Shown here: in pieces, positions 25,522-33,100 of the stretch
Numbering within the stretch: the first letter of the stretch is position 1
How the letters are laid out: each line of letters starts with the position of its first letter
Origin: Acetonema longum DSM 6540
GTDB lineage: Bacteria; Bacillota; Negativicutes; Sporomusales; Acetonemataceae
Direction of reading: 5' to 3'
Assembly (NCBI RefSeq): GCF_000219125.1
Contig: NZ_AFGF01000269.1
Span: 25,008-89,007 of the forward strand
DNA: 64,000 nucleotides
The notes under the pieces: model-generated
Told to the model about the DNA's origin: nothing
The model's input: the letters and a program-made list of their open reading frames with translations, nothing else
Databases searched by the model: none
Program-made: the position numbers and the translations under genes

Positions 25522-26418
25522 ATGAAACTAAAAGTCATCCTGCCTGACGGCAGAAGGGTGGGGACGGGCTGGCTGCCGTCCCTGCCGGACCTGCGGGATT
25601 ATACCGAGTGCCACCCCAAGCTGGCCAAACCGCTGCACAAGTTAAGGGTGGATGATGTCACACCCCTGCCGGATAAGGCGGATCTCAGGCAGTGGTGCTC
25701 CCCGGTGCAGAATCAGGGCGAACTGGGGTCTTGCACCGCCCAGGCAGCGGCGGGTATCATCGAATATTTTCAGAAGCGGGCCTTTGGCAAATATCTTACC
25801 GCATCCCGGTTGTTTATCTATAAAAACGCCCGCAATCTTCAGGGAGTGACCGGCGACACCGGCTCCTACATCAGGGATACTATGGGCGCCCTGGCCTTGT
25901 GCGGCGTACCGCCGGAAAACTACTGGCCCTATACCGACCGGGACCCGGCCTTTGACCGGGAGCCCACCTCTTTTGTCTATGCGGTAGCCGACAACTATGA
26001 GGCTCTGCAGTACTTTTGCCATGACGCTGTAGGTACGAATGTCTCAACCGCCGATGTGCTGTGCAGCGTGAAAAAATATCTGACTGCCGGCGTGCCGGCC
26101 ATGTTCGGTTTTTACGGCTTCGCCTCCTTCGACAAGACAGACCTGCCCGGCGGCATTCCCTACCCCGGTCCGGACGAGCAGGCCCAGTGGGGTCATGCTA
26201 TTACTGCCGTTGGCTATGACGATGCCAAGATCATCAAAAATAACCGCTATGACCAGGAAACCCGCGGGGCGCTCCTGATCCGCAACTCCTGGGGCAGCGC
26301 CTGGGGCGAAGATGGATACGGCTGGCTGCCCTATGCCTATGTGCTGAATAAGCTGGCCACGGATTTCTGGTCGCTGTTGAATATGGAGTGGCTGGAAACC
26401 GGCCAGTTCGGCCTGTAG
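25522..26418 (+). CDS. Papain-like cysteine protease (C1A type), riboswitch-controlled
   Basis: The 298-aa protein has all papain-family hallmarks. The oxyanion Gln65 and catalytic Cys71 are in VQNQGELGSCTAQAA, His225 is in WGHAITAVGYDD, and Asn255 is in RNSWGSAWGEDGYGW. The ~65 residues before the catalytic core are short for a proregion (GWLPSLPDLRDYTECHP is a common bacterial C1A lead). There is no signal peptide, so the protein is cytoplasmic or leaves by another route. The ATG follows AGGAGAGGG. It lies behind riboswitch 7 and its terminator and shares an operon with the 373-aa gene. Bacterial C1A proteases of this kind have no known cobalamin role. The protease call is secure, the function open. 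Confidence 0.93.
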   Translation: MKLKVILPDGRRVGTGWLPSLPDLRDYTECHPKLAKPLHKLRVDDVTPLPDKADLRQWCSPVQNQGELGSCTAQAAAGIIEYFQKRAFGKYLTASRLFIYKNARNLQGVTGDTGSYIRDTMGALALCGVPPENYWPYTDRDPAFDREPTSFVYAVADNYEALQYFCHDAVGTNVSTADVLCSVKKYLTAGVPAMFGFYGFASFDKTDLPGGIPYPGPDEQAQWGHAITAVGYDDAKIIKNNRYDQETRGALLIRNSWGSAWGEDGYGWLPYAYVLNKLATDFWSLLNMEWLETGQFGL

Positions 26419-26473
26419 GGATTGGCCGGGCAGAAGCGGGAAGTAAGCTGACCAGGGAGGAAAGGCTGTAAAT

Positions 26474-26539
26474 ATGGCCGGCGAGGGAAAACAGCTTTGC
26501 TATCAGGCGGCAGGAGGGGAATTCTATGAGCTTGGTTGA
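26474..26539 (+). CDS. Possible 21-aa peptide between protease and next gene
   Basis: An ATG at 26474, eight bases after AAAGG (itself in GGGAGGAAAGG), opens a 21-codon frame (MAGEGKQLCYQAAGG start). It ends at TGA 26537-26539, 14 bases inside the next gene and in another frame. It could be a coupling peptide that helps translation of the 373-aa gene, or chance. Confidence 0.25.
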   Translation: MAGEGKQLCYQAAGGEFYELG

Positions 26540-27647
26540 CTGGTTCGCCAATTTGTTTGTACAAGAAGCCAAACATTATGTTTTTACGCCGGTGGTCTCC
26601 GATGCGGAAAAGCTTGTATTCCGGGAAGGGCAGCACTATTTTCGCCTGCGCCTGGCCGAAATGTTCCTGAAAGATGACCGGAAGCTCTTTCGCAAGGCTG
26701 TGCCAGTGGTTTCCTCGGTCGTCAGCCTGCAGTTCGGCGCCAGCGCCGCTCAACAGCTGCCCAACGTGGCCGGCCCGTTGGCCTTGAATCTGAATGAAAA
26801 CTCTCTGGGAAAAGGGGTGCAGCTTAATTACTCCCTGACCAACCTGGTGCCCTATCGCGGCGGCAATGTGTCGATCAGCGCCGCTTTGCTGGCCTATGTC
26901 AGCAAAGATTATTTTTCCGCCTTCCTCAACCTGGCCAACAGCATTGCCGGACAACTGACCATCGGCCAGCTGTCTGCCGCTCTCAAAGTGGTGGGCAGTG
27001 TGGCCGGCGCGCTGCAGGACCTCCTGGACAGCGGCGACAAGGAGGTCCGCCTGGTGTACCATAATGAATACGCCGGTACGGACGATTTGGGGGGAGTCTC
27101 GCTGCAAAGCGGCTACTTTGCCGTCATTGGCGCCCAGGCCGGCAAATTTAACCCGGAAAAGCTGCTGGTAAAGAATTCGCAGCTTTATATCGGCGATGAC
27201 CGGCAATCGGCCAAGCCCCTCGCCGGCTATGATTATATGCTGTTCGGCGTGGAAGCGGCCCTGTACCGGGACGATTTCCGCTATTTCAGTGAATACAACA
27301 GTCTGCTTTATGCCGCCATCGAAAAGGGCATGCTCGACAAAGCCGAGGGTGATGCCGTGATTCGGGCCGGCATGTTGGCTGTATTTAAATCAGATGATCT
27401 GACCTATGTGGACAAAACGCGGGTAGCGGCCGCGCTCAAAGCCGAGTATGAGGAGCGGCTCTCCCAACTGCTCAAAGCGAAAAACCTGCTTATCCCGGAT
27501 GATCAATGGCTGAACAGCCGGGCCCTGGCGATCAATCCGGAAGCGACTGAACGGAAGATTGCTCCCGTGCTGGCCAACAAGCAATTGGATGATGTCGCCA
27601 TTGCCGATACTATTTTAGAGATGGTCGTGAAAGGCGAAATAAGCTGA
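26526..27647 (+). CDS. Unknown 373-aa protein paired with the protease
   Basis: AGGAGG lies eight bases before the ATG at 26526. The protein has no signal peptide. Parts of it: an N-terminal segment with FVQEAKHYVFTPVVSDAEKL; a middle rich in small and hydrophobic residues (about 65-165) with SAALLAYVSKDYFSAFLNLA, which could form helices that pack or touch a membrane; a beta-rich part near 180-235 with GYFAVIGAQAG; and a charged helical C-terminus (about 260-373) with KTRVAAALKAEYEERLSQLL. I do not recognise the family. The operon with a C1A protease under riboswitch 7 suggests that it is a partner or substrate of the protease. Confidence 0.75.
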   Translation: MSLVDWFANLFVQEAKHYVFTPVVSDAEKLVFREGQHYFRLRLAEMFLKDDRKLFRKAVPVVSSVVSLQFGASAAQQLPNVAGPLALNLNENSLGKGVQLNYSLTNLVPYRGGNVSISAALLAYVSKDYFSAFLNLANSIAGQLTIGQLSAALKVVGSVAGALQDLLDSGDKEVRLVYHNEYAGTDDLGGVSLQSGYFAVIGAQAGKFNPEKLLVKNSQLYIGDDRQSAKPLAGYDYMLFGVEAALYRDDFRYFSEYNSLLYAAIEKGMLDKAEGDAVIRAGMLAVFKSDDLTYVDKTRVAAALKAEYEERLSQLLKAKNLLIPDDQWLNSRALAINPEATERKIAPVLANKQLDDVAIADTILEMVVKGEIS

Positions 27648-27744
27648 TCAACGAAATATATCGAAATCATCCCTGAAGGCAGCTCGGACCAGGATGACGC
27701 CAACTCAGGAAGAAATCGAACGAACGCGCTGGTCGCTAGTATTT

Positions 27745-27938
27745 ACTAATTCAGGCATCCGGCGTCAGGCCGGATTAAAAGGGCAGTCCGGTGTGATTCC
27801 GGCACTGCCTTGCAGCTTTGAAGGAGAGCCATATTTCTGCAAGCCTGCCAGGGAGGAATATGGCAATGACCCTAAGTCAGAGTACTGCCTGATTTTTAGT
27901 ATCCGTACAGCCTGCGATGAACAGGTCTGGGATTAAGA
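27745..27938 (+). ncRNA. Diverged cobalamin-riboswitch-like RNA
   Basis: The segment order follows a cobalamin aptamer, with many changes. P2-like: ATCCGG / CCGGAT, then TTAAAAGGG (usual TTAATAGGG). Next come GTCCGGTGTGATTCCGGC and an altered core, CACTGCCTTGCAGCTTTGAA, in place of GCGGTCCCGCCACTGTAA. A GCCATATT/AATATGGC hairpin is followed by AAGTCAGAGTACTGCCTGA (usual GAGTCAGGAGAACTGCCTG). It closes with CCTGCGATGAACAGG, a P13-like hairpin, and CTGGGATTA. GGCAGT and ACTGCC pair exactly, so the fold seems kept. It may be a variant class with changed ligand choice, or a decaying copy. No gene starts between it and riboswitch 8. Confidence 0.6.
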
Positions 27939-28066
27939 ACACTCGCAGGCGTAAGACAGCTATGAGCTGGGATATGACTGGAGACTGGTTAAGGTGAGTT
28001 TTTCTACCCGACAGCCTAAGGGGGATTCTTGACCCGGCACTGACAGCAGGCAGCTTTAGTAAAAGA
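27939..28066 (+). other. Possible second structured domain after the diverged riboswitch
   Basis: TCGCAGG at 27943-27949 can pair with CCTGCGA at 27911-27917, the 5' arm of the P13-like hairpin. That would compete with the aptamer fold, a typical switch arrangement. The rest contains short G/C-rich complementary pieces (CAGCTATGAGCTG, GACTGGAGACTGG, GGGATTCTTGACCC). No coding frame is convincing. It leads into the terminator at 28068. Confidence 0.4.
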
Positions 28067-28067
28067 T

Positions 28068-28113
28068 AAAGCGTCGATTGTTCCGCCGGACGGAATCGTC
28101 GACGCTTTTATTC
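28068..28113 (+). terminator. Strong terminator of the diverged RNA
   Basis: AAAGCGTCGA and TCGACGCTTT form a 10-bp stem with an inner TTCCG/CGGAA hairpin, followed by TATTCTA. Its presence supports an independent RNA unit ending here. Confidence 0.8.
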
Positions 28114-28165
28114 TATCTGCGTCGTATATCGCATATCATGAGAAAGTGATGATAAATGAATATCG

Positions 28166-28368
28166 TTGGGATAGGCGCCCTACGGGGCTTAATAGGGAAG
28201 ACCGGTGAAAAACCGGCGCGGTCCCGCCACTGTAACGGGGAGTGATTTCGCAGTATGCCACTGGAGCCTTTGGCTTTGGGAAGGCGCGGGATTGCTATGA
28301 ACCGGAGCCAGGAGAACTGCCTTATCCAGCAATCGCCGTTTTACCCACGAGGTATGGGGAGGAGATTA
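28166..28368 (+). promoter_or_regulatory. Cobalamin riboswitch 8
   Basis: This is a complete aptamer: ATAGGCGCCC, GGCTTAATAGGGAAG, GGTCCCGCCACTGTAA, GCCACTGGAG, TTTGGGAAGGCG, GAGCCAGGAGAACTGCC and CCCACGAGGTATGGG. GGCGCC replaces the usual GGTGCC, and CGAGGTA replaces CGAGCGA in L13. It begins 53 bases after the terminator of the diverged RNA. Confidence 0.95.
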
Positions 28369-28410
28369 CGCAAAGACCAAGGCCGGATTCTGCTGGGCTA
28401 GCGTAACCCT

Positions 28411-28434
28411 ACTCCCTAAAAGGGAGTTTTTTTA
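28411..28434 (+). terminator. Terminator of riboswitch 8
   Basis: ACTCCCT and AGGGAGT pair around AAA and are followed by seven T. Confidence 0.85.
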
Positions 28435-28732
28435 TTACAGAACGCAATTGACGCACCACTATCATCGGCGCAGGCGTTGTAGTCTCGACGACGGTATTGA
28501 CATTACCGTCCATGTGATAGCGAAAATAAAACAATAAGCAGCAACGGGGACAGCACAATTGAGCCTGTTCGTCTTGGCCGGACGTGATAAGGATGTCCGG
28601 GCAGGCTGCAATAGGAATTCGTACCAGGGAGGTGGGGGATTTTCCAATGGACAATAAGGAAAAGTCCTCAGCAGCCGACAGGCTGTTGAAGGTCGCAAGG
28701 TAAGAAAATAAAAATAGAAAGAGGTGTTTAGT
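28435..28732 (+). other. 300-base leader between riboswitch 8 and the next gene
   Basis: The stretch is mainly untranslated. One small frame, GTG 28631 or ATG 28646 to TAA 28702 (starting MDNKEKSSAADRLL), follows GGGAGGTG but with poor spacing to the ATG. It may be a short peptide or the end of a lost gene. GGACGTGATAAGGATGTCC (28575-28593) could form a hairpin. Nothing else stands out. Confidence 0.4.
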
Positions 28733-30130
28733 GTGTCAACGGTAATCGCAACGTTTTACAATTTTGGCATAAGTCCTGCAGCCGGCCGTGTCAGATTAAT
28801 TTCCTCATCCGGCTCTACGCCGGCCGTTGTCAGTGGCTCGGGTGCGAACCTTGCCACTACTGACCCTATCGCTTTTTATTTCAATGGCGGCAGCAGCATC
28901 GGTACTAGGGTATTGATAGTAGAAAGGCGCTATGATTCAAGCTTTGTGCAGATTTTCTGCTATCTGTCCGTATATGATCCCAGCAATTGGACGCAGACAG
29001 TAGCGCCTAATTTAACAACGCCCTATCAATACAGCGATAATACAGACCTACTTAATATTTACAGCATCAACTCCCCAGATGGTGCTAACGCGGGTACGCT
29101 CTTTGGTGCTGACTATTCTGCCGGCAGAGTGTTCAAACTTGTGCATGGTGTGAGCGGCGCTGCGGAAACCCTGACGCTAGCTTCCGATTATTATCAACTT
29201 ACCGCAACAGGATCAGGCGCTTCAGCTTATAGCGTAGATACGGTGTTCAATACCGAATCATCGGTCGATTATATTTACGCCGTAGCTCAGCAATATGCGG
29301 TTTCGCCTCCTGGCAGTTCTGATCCCAGTGATTACACTTATTTCAATAGCATTATCGTTAAACTCAGCGCTTCTAATTTAGCTAGTGTAGTCGATGGACC
29401 GGATGCAACCCTAGCGCCGAATGTTTTCGAGCTTCAGCTTTACGGTGGCAATCTTTATGCAGCCGCTCTGGGCGGGCCGCAATGGAATAGCACCCCCATT
29501 GTATGGAATCAGGCATCCCGCATTCAAAGAGTGACTCCCGCAAACCTTGCGGTAACCAATCTTGTCCGTCCAGCCAATTCTTCGGAAACTACTGCTAATG
29601 ACGACAAATTCGATATCCGTTCGCTGGCGATTCTTTCCGATGGCACTGCCTATATTTTGACTGGTTCCTATAATGGATCTTTTGCTTTTTCCGGTCGTTT
29701 GTGGGTAGCTGAAATAGGTGATTTGACCGGAGATGCACTATTGTCGAATGTTGCGCAGCTACTCACGAATAATGCTAATATTTCAAACGTTTTTGGCTAT
29801 TTGTGGGCGTTGTTGCCTGCTGATGACATTAGCAAAGTTTGGGGCATGCTGGGGGACAATCTTGGCATCTATGATGTAGATGGTATTGCTTCCGGTACAA
29901 GTGCAGTTTCGGCGGGTACGGCATCTGAATGGGGTGCTGCCGGCAGTCCGACATTCAACGCGATTGCGTTGGCGATGCCAGCCATTACGCGCCGCCTAAA
30001 AGCAGGGACTGCGCCTGCTTCCATCAAATCGGTGCGGGGTTTTGTACATCCGCTGCTGGTTTCCCGCGCTGGCGTGAAACCGGAAGATTTTGAAGCATTT
30101 GTTAAAGCGTATACTGCTAAAAAATATTAA
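28733..30130 (+). CDS. Unknown 465-aa beta-rich protein
   Basis: I chose GTG 28733 because AGAGGTG ends six bases upstream; the GTG at 28724 is inside that ribosome site. There is no signal peptide. The protein is rich in S, T, A, N and aromatic residues, with repeated short beta segments (for example VIATFYNFGISPAAG, DSSFVQIFCYLSVYD, SLAILSDGTAYILTGS and GRLWVAEIGDLTG). This suggests a propeller or solenoid of surface-protein type. The C-terminus is basic and helical (KSVRGFVHPLLV, then PEDFEAFVKAYTAKK). Base composition is lower in G+C than in neighbours. It stands between riboswitch 8 and the giant receptor fusion, in one direction, so it is likely cotranscribed. I do not know the family. 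Confidence 0.7.
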   Translation: MSTVIATFYNFGISPAAGRVRLISSSGSTPAVVSGSGANLATTDPIAFYFNGGSSIGTRVLIVERRYDSSFVQIFCYLSVYDPSNWTQTVAPNLTTPYQYSDNTDLLNIYSINSPDGANAGTLFGADYSAGRVFKLVHGVSGAAETLTLASDYYQLTATGSGASAYSVDTVFNTESSVDYIYAVAQQYAVSPPGSSDPSDYTYFNSIIVKLSASNLASVVDGPDATLAPNVFELQLYGGNLYAAALGGPQWNSTPIVWNQASRIQRVTPANLAVTNLVRPANSSETTANDDKFDIRSLAILSDGTAYILTGSYNGSFAFSGRLWVAEIGDLTGDALLSNVAQLLTNNANISNVFGYLWALLPADDISKVWGMLGDNLGIYDVDGIASGTSAVSAGTASEWGAAGSPTFNAIALAMPAITRRLKAGTAPASIKSVRGFVHPLLVSRAGVKPEDFEAFVKAYTAKKY

Positions 30131-30140
30131 GCTCTAATGC

Positions 30141-30170
30141 AAGGGGCGGAAACTCCGCCCCTTCTTTACC
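30141..30170 (+). terminator. Intercistronic hairpin before the receptor fusion
   Basis: AAGGGGCGGA and TCCGCCCCTT form a perfect 10-bp stem with a 3-base loop, followed by CTTTACC. The T-run is weak, so it may reduce rather than stop transcription into the next gene. Confidence 0.5.
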
Positions 30171-30190
30171 GTTTAGGAGGAAGGATTTTT

Positions 30191-33100
30191 TTGAGCAGAA
30201 AGCATTGTAAAAAACGCATGGCCAACGCCCTTAAGGTATGTTCGTTCGCATTTATACTTCATCCTTTTTATACAGTGTCATGTTATGCTGCTTTAGAATT
30301 AGTTGGAGAAACGGCTAATTACACAAACTGGGGCAGCGGTGGCCCGTGGAAAGTTAAAGCTATCAGCGAAAATGAGCAGATTTATACCACCTATGCTATC
30401 GCTAATCAGGGCAAAGCTATAGGACAAGCCCAATATAATGCGAATATTACGATTGACAATGGCGGCCTTTGGCGGCCTTTGGATCGTAACGGAACGGTTA
30501 ATGTGAATGCCTTAACCATGCTGTCGGGTTCGACGATTGATTTTGCTTATAAATACAGTGCCGCAAATAGTTATACTGAAGCAAACGGTTATGACCCATG
30601 GTCTGTAGCCACTGCAAGCAGCACTGCTCGCATCCTAAAAATAAACAATGGAAATTTTGAAGGCAACATTAATTTCCGTATCAATCTAGGAACCAGAACT
30701 TATGACCCGTCAACTGGCGGTTATGTTGGTGCTGGTGAAACTATCGTATTGAATAATCCGACAGTTATTAATCAGGAATCATATCCGACAGTACATATTA
30801 ATATTGAATATATTATGAACAAGGATTTTGGGGCAGGTAATGACAGTACTTTCTCTTGGGCAAATCAGACGGCGGCATTGCTGGAAGGTCAAGTTACTGG
30901 TGTATTTGAAATTTCTAATTCTGATACTGCGAATATGGATAAATTTGTTGTAGCAGGAGAAGCAATCAATCAAGTAGACGGAGCATTGAACAAATATATC
31001 ATTACAACTGAATTGTTAGATGATGGAAGCGGAAATGAATATAACAGAAGCTATTCCGTCTACTGGAGTGCCAAGCGCCAAGGATATTTATCCCAGGGGG
31101 CTTACTCCGCCGCCAACGCGGCCCTCTCGACGCGCAACCTGTGGCGGATTGAGGACGGCCTGTTCTGGAAGCGCGGCGACGACCGGCGGTTCGTCAACCG
31201 CAGCATAGCCAAGGACGATTTCGATCGGCGGGAAGGCGTGTGGGTCAATACCTGGCGGGGGAAATATACCTATGACGGTATTCAGGATTCCACTTTCGGC
31301 CAGACCTACAGCGGCATTCAGGTCGGCTACGACAAGCTGCGGGACCGGGAACTGCTCGGCGGCAAGCTCTATACCGGGCTGTTCTTCAGCAAGATGACCT
31401 CCGGCGCCGATTTCAGCGCTCAGAATGCCGGCGGCGCGGATTACAACAGCGGCAGAGGCGATTTGGACAGCGACGGGCTCGGCGCATACATGCTCTGGGT
31501 AGGCGACAAAGGACACTATTTGGATACCACTGTGCGCTGGAGCACCATCGATAATGCCAATACCTATACCGATTCCTTCGGTGACAGCTACAAGAAGGAT
31601 TTTATCGCCCAAACCTACGGCATCGGCGCCCGTTACGGCCTGCGGATCGATAAAGGGAGCGGCTGGTTTATGGAACCGCAAGTCGGCCTTTCCTACGGTG
31701 TGATGCGCTCCTTCGACTTCCGTCTGGACAACGGTCTTCGCTATCAACAAGATAAAATGGATATGCTGCTTGGCCGCGCCGGACTGTCCATCGGTAAAAG
31801 CTATGGGCAGGGCGAGCACAAAGGTGAAGCGTATCTCAAGCTGTCGGCTAACCATGACTTCATGGACGGCGGCAACGCCATGTTCTATGCCATGCAGAAC
31901 AGCGCGAATCCAGACACTGCCCAGAATGTGTTGGCCTCGCAAAAGGTGGATACCCTGGCCGGCAAGGACACCTGGTATGATGTGACACTGGGTAGCAGTT
32001 TCAAGTTGAGCGGCAGCAGTGACGGCTGGCTGGAGGTCAACAGATCCTTCGGCGGCAAGGTCGATACCGACTGGCAGATCAACGGTGGCATCGCCTGGGG
32101 CTGGGGCGGCCCGTCCAAAGCCAAAAAATCGGAAGCAGTGAATGCTGCCGATCGAAGCTTGTTTACGGACACTGTAAACACCGCGGGTATCACGGCTGCA
32201 GATGCTGCTGCCGGCAAAGAGACAACCAGCAATTTGCCTGAGGGTAATGCTCCACCGCAGCAGCCGAATGCAGCCAACCGTGCTAGTAGTAATGCTGACA
32301 CCGCAAACGCTGATGAAAACCCCGCGGTAGGCGGCACGAACAGTCCAGAGGCAGCCGGTGCGCTGCAGCAGGGAGATTTTGACGGGTTTACCTGGGCCCC
32401 GCTGGTCGTTGAAGCGGATCGCCCGGACTGGGAGAAAAAGCTGTCTCCGGGTACGGTATCCGTAATTGAACTACCCCAATACGAGGGTGAGCACAAGACG
32501 CTGGGCGATCTGCTGCAGACGGTGCCGGGCATCCATATCGACAAGCTCTCCGGCGGCGCCGGCCACTACACAACGGTGCGGGTGCGCGGCTCTTCGGCCA
32601 GCCAGGTCAATATCTACGTGGATGGCGTTTTAGTGAATACCGGCAGCGAACAGGCCGTTAACCTCGAAAACCTCAACATCGACAATGTCGAGCGGATCGA
32701 AGTCTACCGCGGCTACATCCCGGCCCGCTTCGCCGGCGCGGCCATGGGCGGCGCGATCAACATTGTCACGAAAAAGCCGGACAAAACTGGCGGCAAGGTC
32801 AGCTATGGCCTGCGCTCATTTGGCGGGCAGAAATTCAACCTGGAAACAACGGCTCCGATGGGTGACGGCAGTCTGCTTTTCGCGATGAATCGGGAAGAGG
32901 CCACAGGTGACTTTAAGTATTATAAACTCTATACTACTTATGCTAATGACAGTCCAACCTATCCACGAAACCGTTGGCGTCAGAATAATGGTTATGAAAA
33001 CAACGATATCCTCGCCAAATGGCAGGATGACAACTGGTTTGTCAAGCTCAACTATATCAATAATTCGACCCATACGCCGCAAACCGTCGACTCCTATCTG

